This document shows positions 34,910 through 48,226 of a stretch of DNA of 64,000 bases, piece by piece. How positions within the stretch are numbered: position 1 is the stretch's first letter; each line of letters starts with the position of its first letter. The notes beneath the pieces are model-generated. The model did not search any database. It was not told the DNA's origin and saw only the letters and a program-made list of their open reading frames with translations. The position numbers were made by a program, and so were the translations under genes. This DNA comes from Varroa destructor (lineage: Eukaryota > Arthropoda > Arachnida > Mesostigmata > Varroidae). Where the stretch lies: NCBI RefSeq assembly GCF_002443255.2, contig NW_019211458.1:23625325-23689324 (forward strand), in the 5' to 3' direction.

Positions 34910-37821
34910 GCAGTTGATGACACCCTGTTTCATCTGTGGTGCTAGTCAATGTGGTGATTTTTATTACACGCAATTCACTTGAAATCCGTTTTGGAAATGG
35001 TAGCTGTCTGGGAAAAACGAGTCTAAAATAGAAAATGGATAAACGATCGAAAACCTAGCTGGCCAAAATTTACCCTAAAAAAATTTCAGCAACGAATACT
35101 AGGTCCTTCAGGCTCATCGTATGTGCTGGACCTCCTCTATGGCTAAAACTCAATGTTCGTCTGCTGATACGGACGAACCATTTAATAATAATGCGATATC
35201 ATTAATGAAAGCGCACCGTTATCCTTGTCGCCGCCATCGTCATCTTCGAATACAAACGGACGTCCAGTCACGTTTGGGCAAAACTGTGACCATAGGCAGA
35301 CAATTTACCTGGTTAAAGCACGCCAATTTTTATGATTGCCATCTATCTTTGGCTGCCGATGCGAAAGCAGCGAGCAAGCAGAAGCTAGAAGAATACCAGC
35401 AAAATCGTTTCATTCTAACTCTTTTTGTTCAATCTATTGGTGCGCTATTAATCAGCACGTACACCCTCCTAGTTCAATCAGCATGTGTACGAAAACTAGA
35501 CATTTGATGGAAATTTCACTCAGGATTTGTCCCGTTAAACAATGCTGGTTCCCTAGGCTATTCTATGATGACGGCTTCACTGAAAATGCAAGATGCTATC
35601 GAAACAAGCAAGTTTATTGGCTGACTGGCTGGCTAGCTTCCTAACGCCGCGAAAGCGCACAAGCCCTATTTAGTTTATGTGTGATTCTACCGACTCTTGC
35701 TAATGTAAGAGGGTTTAGTATGCTTGTTACTTCGTGACCCTGTGCCGCCGTATGTACGCACACGTCAAGGTCAACGAAAAACGTGACGCCAAACTTCGGC
35801 AGTCTGCACAAGTTATTAGATGAAGGGAATATCTGCGGTTTGTACTTACAGCCGAACTCAACGGCCCAAGCTGAATCATTCCGCTTACATTTTACTGCCT
35901 CCTTTCTATGCTGGAAAGAGACGCTCATGTGCGTCCGTGTACGAGTAAAATCGAACGAGTATTAATGCTTACACGCAATATAAACGAGGGTAGCTAGAGC
36001 TGTATGTAGAACTTCGTTGCTGCTCTTCGAAAACATTATTGCAGAAATACGTACTATTCTATTTTCGAATCGTCAGCATCGGACGAGCACGTTGCCGTTC
36101 TTGGCGTTAATTATAAACGTGTCTATTATGCGTGCGTAAAACGCTCGTTCACCGAATGAGGCTAGGGCACTAGATGAAGTGAGGAACGAAAATGGCAAAA
36201 AGCATACAAACAGTAACATCACCAAGATAAAAGGATAGCAGGAGAAGGATAAGGACGCTGGACAGTACCGGCATGGACAAAACCTAGTACATATCGATCG
36301 AGTGGCCGTCGGACAATAACAATAGTATATTAAAGGTGGTGATTATTGGCAAATTATAGAATAGCATACATATGTCGACTGGCCACCGCTGTACACGCAG
36401 TTTCCTGGCTGACACATATTTTTCTCGTCCAAGTATGGCAGAGCAAGAACACAGAGAAAATTGTCGCTCTGTCAAATTTAGATGGCCATCGAATACCCTA
36501 GCAATTAATGGTTCCGCACACAAACGCTGACTAGGTGCCGTTCAGGTGCCGTGATGTAGGTCGATCTCTACTGCTGCTGCCCCGCTTGTTTTTCCTCCTT
36601 GAATTGTAATGGTATATTGATAGCCATCGCGATATGATACGATGAGATATCATAGGGTGTGATCAGATATTACAGTGTTATTAGAAAAAAAAATAATAAG
36701 TAAGGTATTGCGATATGATACGGGACACTGATCACGCAAAGTGTGTCCCAGTTAGGTTGTTATTACTCTTGCCACTAGAAAAAGGGGCGATAAACGTTTT
36801 GTTTTCGATCAGGCATCTTTATTATAGGCGATGTTTAGAGGATTGGGCTGAATATGGGTAGCATCCGATATTCAGTGTTCGAAAATAACACATTTAATGG
36901 CCATGAGTATCGATGTTAATCCATCGCCTACCCACCAACCAAATATGATATATCTTTAATAAATCGATTCGCAGCGTCTAAATGTCTTATAATGTACAGA
37001 GGTTGGGTTGGCCACCGTAGACGCACTTAATCGAGAGTACTAGTTTACAAGCCCGTCAGCAAATTTAGTACGCTGTTTTTTTTAAACAATCCTTATTTTC
37101 TTGTTCTTATAATTTATTATTAGATTATTAATAGGTAAGTACTAAAACCAGCGTTGACCTTTTCCCTTTAGGACCGAAATATGGGTTGGTTTTTTCATTG
37201 AATATATTTCTAAGATACGAACGCTTCGGCACGCAAAAATGTTACCACACTTCCTGGAAGCAAGCTCTTCTCCGCTTTTGGTATTTTCACTAAGAAAGAA
37301 TAGCTATTTGCAGTACTATAGGAATAGAAATAAGTTACCTGAAATTAGGCTAAAGCATTAATGTTGGGCTATTTTACTTCTAGTGAAACTTGAAGTGGGA
37401 CTATTAATATGGGGTAACTTTTCATGTCCTACTTAACTGTCTCTATGTAGTTCAATTATCGAAGCCAATAATTTTCAAAGCGTATACGAAATAAATAGCA
37501 TATGTTAAAAAACCTAAAATGATTGCCTCGATGTTGACTATTCAGTAATAAAAAAAGCTATGATTTTTTGCGTAATGCGTAAAAATGTCATTATTTTTAA
37601 GTGGTTCTTGCTTAATCTCCGTATCGTGCTGATTCTATGTGTAGCTCAAAGAAGAAAAATGTCAAATTTGAAATTTCCTTATATTCATGCTTAGGCAGAT
37701 ACGCATCCGACCAAACTGGTCTGAAGGTTTTGTCCGCCCTTAAGTTCAATGCATGCCAGTTTTTTTTTATATTATTTATATTATTATTTATATTTAAAAG
37801 TATTTTTCTTATATATATATA
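34910..37821. other. Stretch without recognised gene
   Basis: One plus-strand frame of 128 codons (35121-35507) overlaps a second at 35336-35644. Neither shows a domain, splice context or signal. Otherwise AT-rich filler up to the assembly gap. Confidence 0.5.
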
Positions 37822-37930
37822 NNNNNNNNNNNNNNNNNNNNNNNNNNNNNNNNNNNNNNNNNNNNNNNNNNNNNNNNNNNNNNNNNNNNNNNNNNNNNNN
37901 NNNNNNNNNNNNNNNNNNNNNTATATATAT
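37811..37930. repeat. Assembly gap of 100 N inside a TA repeat
   Basis: N run at 37822-37921 with TA dinucleotides on both sides. The round length suggests a placeholder for an unresolved microsatellite, so distances across it are not reliable. Confidence 0.95.
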
Positions 37931-40457
37931 CGTATATAACGTATAGTTTCTAGATGATAGGCAATTTATGTTAACTCTACTACTTCGAAAATAGGCGTTC
38001 ATCAGTTTGTACCTCTTTTTTTTCATGTCCAACGATTTCTTCTATCTAGTATTTCGATACATGCAGCAATTATACCCTTTACAACAACATACCAGCCAGT
38101 CAACAATATCAACTATTGCATGAAGCGTACGAACGTATTGTATGGCTACGGGCGCCACATCTCGTCCCTACAGACCCCTTCGGTGGTCACATTTCTAATG
38201 CTAAATCAAATTACGGGATTCATCATTTTTAAAAACAAGCGACATACACAACTGCGTTTTGTCATCACTACTCTTACCATGTTGTCGTTACACCTGTTTA
38301 ATACTGGCGTTTTTAGAGACGTTGCTATTACCGTTGTCAAGGATGCTGTCGTTAATGCTTGTGCCAAATTAGGCCGAAAATCTGTTGCGTTTTGTTTTTC
38401 ATTCCTGTACCCCCCGGCCTTCTCTACCCCATATGCCGCAAATTGTTAGAACGTATATCAAGACATTGCGTTATATATATATAGAATAGCTCATGTTATT
38501 GGGTAGCAGCAGCGCGCACACCGCTATGTATGGCTGTAGAACAATATAAAACTGGTCGCATTCGGTACGGTTGATGCTGTCTCGGATCGAAATCTGCCGC
38601 CGCCGTCGCCACTATAGCGGTTTATCTGCATGATAATGATAACAGTGGTGATTCTCGATAATGAAAAAACTTATCCGAGAGCCACTTCACCTCTGTCTAT
38701 TTACTTTCCGGAGCATACAGTATTCTAATGTCTTTACAGTAACAGCAGCAAAAATAATGGAGAATCTGCTAAAAAATATGCTTTATGCAGCTACGCTACG
38801 ATGAATAACACGAGGCATTTAAGCACAACAAAATAAGGTACCACTATAATACTCTATTGTTATTATTGGATATTACACTAGGTTTTGATGATACCACAAC
38901 GGCAGTGGCGTTGCCATCACTGAAACTCAACGTTCAAGCACCCTTCGCATTAACCAACATCTGCTCTACTGTTCAATTCCATGTCTGGATGTTGAAAACG
39001 AACAGAAAAAAACAACGATTCGAACTTCTGACGAGAAAGTAGTAGAAATTGCAGGACTAGCAACTGCACGACCAGCAGCATCAACACGAGCATCAGCAGT
39101 TGGACCACTGGCTGGGGTGGCAGCGACTTGAAGGGGCCGAAAGAAGATCAACAACGTTTTCATCCGGGCACACGTAATCCAGCCGGACCAGTCGTCTGAT
39201 AGAATGCCTAACGGTGATGCGGGACGTAAAACTCGAAACATAGCGACGTAAGCCAGCCGTGTCCGCACCAGCTATAATGACAATGAATCACAGCGATGGA
39301 GACGACAAGACTGAAGCAACAACAGGTCGTTACCCAAGCACTCAACACACACTTAACTCTAGCTGACGCTTGACGGGCGTAAGCCGGCCGTTCCATTCGA
39401 GTTATTCGTTGTAAACGGCCATTGTCGAGCGAAACAACAATACAATAGAAATGTAAATACTAATAGTTTATTTTGTAAATAAAAGGTAGACGGAGGCATA
39501 TGGAAGCGTCTGAGCGAGGAATGGTTGAGGTAAGCTCGCGTGAATTTCTGTCGATGTGAAAAAATACACTCGTAACCAAACACGTTAACGTTACTACGTA
39601 AAGATCCTGCGTGTTACTTATTATATGTTACATAGGAATATATACAGCCTCTTTGTTATGCAATCATTGGCGACGATCGATGACGGTGGTGTCGAAGGGG
39701 TGACACTTCAAAAAAACAGTCACGTAGAGACATAATTGGTAGGTGGTGGTGAATTCAGTACGTAAGAACGTACGGCAAAGAACGCAGACGCTTATTAGTA
39801 GTAAAATCCAGCATAATTTTGTTCAGAAAGTAATCAAACTGAATGTCAGCGATCAGGCCGGTCAACGAATTGGCAATAATTGCTATTAAACTACGTTATT
39901 TTTTGTTCCATGTAATAGCCCAGGTTTTGAGTAAGAATGTCATATTTCATTAAATAAAATAAGCAGTAAATGTCTGCATGACAAAAGTATACGAAATGTT
40001 GGTTAATAAATAAACATTATATTAAGCATCTGCAAAAGGTTTCCTACGTTGCAATAAAGAGTGCAACCTTCCTTGGCGATAAAACCTGCGGAGCTTAAAG
40101 TGCATATACACTAGATAAACTTGCGCCAAACTCTTTCTCCCCGCGGTGTCGTTGAGTTCTGAATCGGTTTTGCTTCCAGCAGATGACAAAGATCTGGGGG
40201 TAGTTTCTTCGACATCGTTCTTTTACAGGCATCTCCTATAGACCTCATTCTTTGGTAAACATCGACGTTGAACTGTTTACCTCATAAGCAATTAGGCAAA
40301 CAAGCGTAGCGACACTTCCGTAAGGCCTTATTAGGCCCGGAAAAAACTAATCAGAGGCAGATCGGGGTCGTACGCCTGATGTGCATAAGGCATTTCTATG
40401 ATATTAGACAAGCATTTTGGGTTTAACTAGAGTCAACTACTCTATTTTAATGTTAAT

Positions 40458-40463
<6 letters not shown>
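37931..40463. other. Stretch without recognised gene
   Basis: Short unrelated frames on both strands and a GC-richer patch at about 39.05-39.55 kb. No domain or convincing exon. Confidence 0.5.

Positions 40464-40520
<57 letters not shown>
40464..40520. repeat. (TA)n microsatellite, about 28 units
   Basis: Long perfect TA run, preceded by a short GTGT stretch. Confidence 0.95.
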
Positions 40521-40525
<5 letters not shown>

Positions 40526-40999
40526 ATATTTCTGGCCATGTCTCAGCCTTATGGTTATCTTCTATTCTTCGTTTGTATTAGTTATCTAGTGAGCACCCTA
40601 TCACAATAATAATGTAAGCTAAAACGAGGACGCGACAACATTTAACGCAGTAAGCTGCTTGGCAAAACTGCCGTCACTTACATACGTTCGTCGGCAATCA
40701 TTTTTGTGACAGATATTTGCTGCATCAATCATGGTCATACTTGCAGAATATATATGCTAATACAGTGGTTACCACATCAGCTGTCGCCATACCAACTCCA
40801 TTACAATTAACACAACGACAAAAAAAGCTCGGAAAGTAAGGGCAATTACGTTTAAATTATTGCCTGTTATTATCTCCGCAAGCACAATATAGCAACAATG
40901 TAATTCAAGGTGCAACCAGAATGGCTTCCTATGATGGGGCAAGCTGATAGAACCTAAATGTATTAGCACCCTCAAATCCCGTCATTGCAACCCCCTATA

Positions 41000-42300
41000 A
41001 ACGACCGATAGCTAGTTTGTCTTGTTCACGTCACCTGAGTCCGCTTACCATTTGGCCTCTTAGCCCGTGTTAACTCTGATTATTACAGTTCATCAGACGA
41101 ACGTAAAAACGATGACAAACTTTTGTCATTTTTCTTCGTTGTAATTCTCTGCCCTCTTCGCTGTCATTTTTGTCTGCCCTTCTCACTGATGCTGAAGCAC
41201 TTTCGCTTGCGGCGTTTCGACAACGTCCTGTCCCGTGCCGGTCTGCCTGTTTAGTTGCTATTAGAAAGGGCTATTTCTATGACTGTTTTACTTTCGGTTT
41301 CACATAGATATGTACATGTACGGTGTGCTTCTTCTTTATAACTACCGCCGTCTTACGATGTTTACGTCCCTGACACTGCTAGGGCGTTTATTACACGGCT
41401 TTTAGATTGGATACTGTATGTGTGTGTGATGTGGAAGGGGCTGTGAAGCCGCGTGATGACGATATCGCTGTTGTGCTGACGATGACCCAGTGACTGCTCG
41501 GCGTCGTCGTAGTGAACGTCACGAGACGAGCATCAGGAGAGGCTTGATGGCGACACTTTTGCCATTTTAATAGCAGCGACCAGCAACTGCAATGATGATG
41601 ACAGCGTCATTACAATGTCCGACCTAGGCGTGCGATCCCGGCCTCAGTTTCAGTTGTCGGCCTCTTTGGCATGAACAGCGTTCGACGCAGGGATTTCTCT
41701 TTCTGCCCCGGGGAGAATCTGGGGACCGCCACTGCGGTCAGCAACACCGTTGAAATTGCTGCTACAGCGGTAATAAATCTGAACTCCAGAAAACGCACGG
41801 AAGTCACATTACACCCGGTAATTGTAGTAATGTTCGACGGCTACAGCGCCAGTAACTATATCAGCCGACGCCGCAATGATGACACTTTCATTGTAGAACT
41901 ACCATACCGGCGGGAGCAAATCCCGCCGGTTCGCGAATATCTGTATCTCTTCGGTAGAATGAGTTCCACCATCACAGTACGATCGCAGACTACTACTGAT
42001 ACAAGATCGTGCGCACCACAATACAACTTGTAGATGACATCGAGCGTCGGTGAGACGCAGCTGGGCCATACGGCTATCACGGATGCGGCTCTAGGGAGCA
42101 ATGTTGAGCGACGTCGTCCCCCGCCAACAAATGGGGAGCGGAGGTTCGAGCCATCGAAAGCGTCGAAATGCGCAAGTCTAAGCGTTCACTCGTACATGTC
42201 TACACACACATATGAACATTATTTAATTATTATGATTACCATCATTATGATTATCAGGTGTGCTATGATTCCACCTGGTGTTGATCGCCGGTAAGTGAGC
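41000..42300. other. GC-richer patch with overlapping unrecognised frames
   Basis: Base composition is clearly richer in G and C than the surroundings. A plus-strand frame of 120 codons (41671-42033) and minus-strand frames overlap. A 33-base block (42260-42292) lies between an AG and the strong donor CCG|gtaagtgag. No domain is recognised; an untranslated exon, regulatory region or old repeat are all possible. Confidence 0.25.
41906..41930. repeat. GC-rich perfect hairpin
   Basis: Ten-base arms accggcggga (41906-41915) and tcccgccggt (41921-41930) around a five-base loop gcaaa. It is very stable for this AT-rich sequence and lies within the GC-richer patch at about 41.4-42.3 kb. Confidence 0.85.
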
Positions 42301-45066
42301 GTATTTTTTTGTTTTTTAGATAATATCCAGCATTTAGCCAGGAGCAAAATGGCAAATGCAAAATAGTTCCAAAACTGGCCGATTTTTGTGGCGTTCAAAG
42401 CTAAATTCTATATCTTCTTGCTAATCTTTTCGTAAAGACTCGCATGATCGGCTTGTTGTCGATCTTCCAACAACTCTGCTATACCAATTTGGTATATTCC
42501 TCCAGCTGTTAGATGACTAAAATCAACGCAAAACAATAGCTTCATTGATTATATCGTTTGTTTTTTCAAAAAACTACAGAAAGCTGCGTCTGCGAAATAA
42601 TGCCAGTTGAATCTAATACCGACTTCCTTTGTACGACCCCCTCAATCATCCATCAAAAAATCTTCGTGAGTCGTTTATAGCCCGAGTACTAATTACACTA
42701 TGGCCAGAAAATCATTTACTGTTGGACGACATTTCTGCCGCCTTTACCATTAATGCTCTCTACATATATATAGATATATAGGCGTAGAGCTACTATAGAG
42801 ACCGAGGACAACAACGATCCCGTTGTTTGCCATCATTTTAAGTCTTCAGATGTTTTGCAACGGATGGCGCATTCGATACTCCACTGGCTATCTAGGTAAA
42901 ATAAAGTATTTTAATAATACTGTTGCACAAGTATGCCACGGCCCGACTCAAAGTTACCCGTTGATGTGTTTCGCATCACACATGATCGAATCAATATGAT
43001 TCTCAGGCCTCAGTCGCATGTTTCAAAGTAAAACCTTAATAACAAATACATTTAACGGTAGATATTCAACCACACACACAAATACATACATAGAAATGCT
43101 TTCTTTTTCACACAATAGCTAGTGATGCGCTAGGATGTCACTGGAAATTCAAGCATTTATTTTATAAACATTTTAACAAACGTTTAAACTGCCAGATCAA
43201 TGAATGAGTCAGCCTGCATGATCTTTATCATAATTCCGTATTCCGCGTCCAATGTAAATACGTTCATCATTAGGTGAAAGCACACACCTCTACGTACGTT
43301 ACGGTCGGAGCAGCCGATTGCAAAATGGCTGACAACGTCAATAGTTTGTCTAATTCGGCCTTTTCCAGCTATCGACATTTTATATTGGCAACCTTCTATT
43401 TCGATTTTCAGAGAACTCGTTGATTCCTAAAAGTCCGGAACGGAAATCTCATATGTTCGATGATCAAAGAGAAGTCATCGGCTTTGTTCGCTTGGATACC
43501 TTTTAAAGCGATAAGTATACTTCGGGGTACACTTCCTTGTGGTGTTAAACGTCTCATTCCTGCTAGCGTACGGATTACTTGAGTCATAATTTGCATGTAT
43601 GTATATGTCCGTTCGACATAAAGTTTCCTTTTGGCTTGTTTTGACAACTAGCTCTCGTAGTGCATTAAACAAAAAAAATGTAGTACGTATCTCGTAGCGT
43701 CACAATAGCCAGAATGATTGTTGATATTCCCCGACTCTTCTACCTAGCAGAAGCTGTATATTGGCACATTCGCCGCAAGCGCCGGCCGAATCTACCTGTA
43801 ATAGTAACAAGTGACCTGCAGCTGCCTGTCACTTGGCCTACCTGCTCCGGCTTCGATGAGTGCCGTAATTTTTGTGGCCCTAATTATAGTCACCAACAAA
43901 CGCTGCTCCTCCACTTCGGGTACTAATCATCGAACAGCTAACACGTATCATTACTAGTAATCTACATAAGAAAAGAACCTAAATAAAGCGCGCTGCAATA
44001 AATAAATATAATACATGTACATAGAACCTTGATGTCTTACAATACATATGAATCGAGACTAAGAATTCGTCACACGCAGAGAACATGTTGATTTTGGGGA
44101 TTACGATGCAAAACATCTGAATTATTTTCTATTTTCTCCGCTGGCAATATGTAATAATCGACTTGGTTGAAACCCAGTTTGTTTGTCGCCTCGTACCATT
44201 TTGCTAGAAGAAATATCTAGGTACCAATAGGCATATTTCACGGTAAAGATAAACGATCGTTTCATAAAACGTTGTAAAACTAAAGTAATCCGGATAGTAG
44301 TAATGGGTTTTGTAACTGTTTCAGCCGCGGATTGCCAGAAGATTAGAGTAATCGATGTTTCAAATCGATAGCGAACGAGACACGTTACAGGAGTCTGCCT
44401 CTTGACGGCAACTTGAAATGGTAACGGAGTATCTAGCCGGCTAAGATGACAAGCTCGTATATCTATAGTATTAAAGTCCTGTATGGCGTATATAATAGGA
44501 ATAAAACGCATTAAATCTGTGAGTAATCGTGTAATATATTGATCAGTAGTATAATTTTTCTGCGTTCATTCCTAGCCTTCGTACACGATTAGCTAGTGCC
44601 ACTATTTAATTATCGTCCACACAAACCTTTCCGGCTCGTCGTGCTTTCGTAGGTCTCTCTCTCTCTTGTAGCTGATTGGGGTCTCAAATGATTGGAAAAG
44701 TTTGCTTGAAATCGAAGAATTAAGTAGGCCAAGACGAGTAGCATATACTGATCATACTATTCGGCGATCTAAATATGGATCCGTCCGATCAGTCGGTCCA
44801 ATTACCGCGAGTACGCAACGTTAATGCAAATAAGATCCTTTTTCCCAGGGCTGCTAATTCGAGCCCGATCAGCTATTCAAGTCCGATCTATCACTGCTGC
44901 ATCGATCAAATGTTCAGTTATTGTATTGGATAGCGGAAATGTTGTAATGATTTCAACGTCAACTAATAGATCAATCTGAGCAGTACACTAAAAGATAACG
45001 TTAAAGAATCGCCCTTCGAGTTCTATCTAAATGGATACGAAGTTCCGGGAGGCGTATGAAATTATA

Positions 45067-45092
45067 CCATATATATATATATATATATATAT
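45067..45092. repeat. (AT)n microsatellite
   Basis: Perfect AT dinucleotide run. Confidence 0.93.
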
Positions 45093-47308
45093 CTGAAATC
45101 CATACAGCTTCGTTGCTGAACAAGCGTCTGAACAGAAACACGGTTGACGGTAAGCTGAACCAGTAAAACGTGCATCGCTCGAGTTCGATATAGAAGATCG
45201 TTCGAAGTTCTTTTTTTCCTGTGATTTGCACGTAAATAAAGGGACGACGGACTACGGATACTTTTGTGGCGCTCGCATATTCTTCAAACCCTATATGATT
45301 AATATGATATAATTAATAGGATTTGATTATTTGCAGAATTACCTCATGTTAAGTTCGTATTTGGTTGTTGTAGAGACGCGCTATCGATCATTCGTTCGCC
45401 GTTAACGCCGGAAGAAGAACTTCGCCTGATACTTTCAGTAAAACTGTTCGCATCTGATAAACAGGATAAGCAGCATTTTTATTTACTTTCTTCCAATGAT
45501 CTTGATTATGGCCTCTGGCTATGCAATACTGTTTAGCCCGCCGTCCCTTTTCATACCTTCTGCTACTGATGTCCCTCGTCACTCAGTCTCTATTCTGAAT
45601 ATATACGGTAAACTGTCGTTCTCTGTGTCAACAAATCAAAAATAGGCCCAGCTAAAAACAAACCCGTTGTTTGAAATTGTCGAACTTACGATTTGTCAGT
45701 TTGATCACTCCAAGAAATGTGTGCTTCCGCCAAACATACTCTGTCCTACGACGCTGTAAAAACAGGGTACGGTTTGCACATGAGACAGACACATTCGGTT
45801 AGATGTGCATTCATGAAGGGCGAAAATTACCTGTTATGCAGACGATTTCCAGATCAAAATGTCCTTCGTTGTACCACTCTGCGACAATGTTGGCAATTTA
45901 TTTAAGTTCATGTTAGTGAGAGGTGCCTAGTACTACTAATAAAAGGCATTTTCTTGTAGTCGTTTGTCGCTTATATTTGCAGCTAATAAGCTAAACTGGC
46001 AATTATTTTCTACTATACTTGGGAGGTCGGCCCAATACAGATAGCGATATGAGCCTAAATTCAGGCTCATTTATACACAACAGCTGTCTGTTTGGGTGCG
46101 TGTCACACGATACTCACCCACTAGCTATCTCCAGGTTTATCGTCTAGCAATACTAGACATCGCTTTAATAATGCACGTTCTATTTTCAGCCATAGATACG
46201 CGCATATCTTTTACGGCAAATAGTCAATATTATCAAGACTGTCTGTTTATTTGCTTAAACAAAACACCTCAGTCCGATTGACTAACATTCATTTCAAGCT
46301 CTGTTGCATAATAGCGCCACGGGCGCCGTATTGGCGCTCAGGGAACTGGGTGGCAGTATCAGGTGTTAGGTATCAGGCCGTATGTATTTAGTTGTTGTCC
46401 TAGTCAATCCGCAATTGCCATTCGATTCCGTCATCCACTTTTCAACGCACTGAATAGAGCCATCGATCCTTCGATGGTCGGTAGCACGGTAAAACAATGA
46501 ATTAACGGAACAATGTATACACATTGTTGCAGAGTTGAGCCTATATGGATGCATGTAAATGAGTGAAACGAGCGTACAAAACACATACTGCCCCCTCCCT
46601 CCCCCCGCCTTCACCAACACAGAACACAGCAAATAGCAGCGACAATAGCGGACGATTTACTTAGATAAAAAAAATGAACCCCACAGATACCTTATAAATT
46701 AAAGGGGTGAGCACACAGTGGGTATTCTACTTCGACGAGGGCAACACTAATAGTAACGCTATCGATTGCCTTCAGAGGAACAATCATCATTCGTCATTAG
46801 AGATCATCAAGATTGTCTGCTGTGCATATATCTGTGTGAACTTTATCCTATCAACATTCAGCTTCTGTTCACACCTCGCAGCAGAGATGCGTATAAATAA
46901 ATTAAAGTGAGAGTAAGTGGCTTTTTGTCTTTGACTTTCGGCGACCACTTGACGATTTTGGTGGCCTGTGTGCCTATGTGTTGCTGTCAGTGGGTACTGT
47001 ACTCAGTACGGCTGCTATAGACAGGGTGTGTCAAACTGGATATAACGATTGCTATTTCCTAGCCTGCTAAGCTTATGGGGGCCCTTACAGGACCCTATGC
47101 GGTGTCGATATCCAGAGTCTGTCGGCTTGTGTGGCCAGATTCGATTTAGCTTATAGGGTCTGGTTGGCAGGTTTGTGATTGACCGTCAAAGCTGTTCGTC
47201 ACGTCGTTATCGACATTACTGCGATCATCGTCGTCTAACCAGGGGTGCGCATAGAGGCGTTGTTAGCAACTGATTGGTTTTTGGATGTGCTTAAATGCCT
47301 GTGCGTGT

Positions 47309-47340
47309 GTACGTACGTACGTACGTACGTACGTATGTAT
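47309..47340. repeat. (ACGT)n self-complementary tetranucleotide repeat
   Basis: Six perfect ACGT units (47311-47334) flanked by decayed GTGT and ATGT units. ACGT is its own reverse complement, so either strand can fold back. Confidence 0.93.
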
Positions 47341-48202
47341 GCATTCTACTATGCCCAGCGGGCGGTCCCGATCCAGTGGGCACTAAAGAATCGCAGCGAT
47401 GGATGGACGCTTGACACAATACCACCACGAGACTGCCAGCTGTGTCCGGGCGGTACAGGCGAACCGCTCGCGTGAAGAACAACAGCAGCGGCGATGTCAT
47501 ATTCGCTACTAGCATATATTTTACACCATCTATGAAGACACGTCCAATAGATACTAATTCATAATGATAGTGAATTGCGTAAGCAACCAAAATAAACAGC
47601 ATTTCTAATAAGCAATATTAATCATTGTTGTCGACACATTGACCGCATACTGACGTATTGAACTGTTATGGTCATCTGACAGCCGTCCTGCTGGAGTGCA
47701 GGTGGATAGTAGGGTCTACGGTAAATGAAACGGATCTCACTGATGCAACCTATGTTCGACGACGTGGCATTGAAGTTATGTATTCGCAAGGTCCCTTTGA
47801 AATGATATGCTTTGCTATATGACATTATTTACCGAATGTCATGCGACCTTCATAAACCTTAAGCCTATTATGAAATCTGCCATCGAGATGTCATTGTAAG
47901 ACTTTGGGCTGTTTTTTTAGCCCGCAGGTTTCCTGGGTAACCACGTTTCATAGGGATGGTCGTTCATTCTGCAGAGTGAATGTTGAACTATCCATGAACT
48001 GATTTCGTCACTAGATAATAGCGAAATATCATTAGGATTTTAGGGGTTAGGTATCCGTGTCATGTTTGGGCCCGTGTTTCTGGGTCACATGATATTAGCA
48101 GTCAGAGAAGGCAGTTATTGACTAACTGTATGACAGAATATCAAACTGCGAGGATCATCGCATCGAGGAAGAATTCAGACGTTTTCCCTTTCTATCTAAT
48201 AT

Positions 48203-48226
48203 CTATATATATATATATATATATAT
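48203..48226. repeat. (TA)n microsatellite
   Basis: Perfect TA dinucleotide run. Confidence 0.93.

Noticed and set aside
41610..41807. Minus-strand frame with a signal-peptide-like hydrophobic start
   Set aside because: It ends in a stop after 65 codons without a family match, and a 120-codon plus-strand frame overlaps it. Not enough to call a gene.
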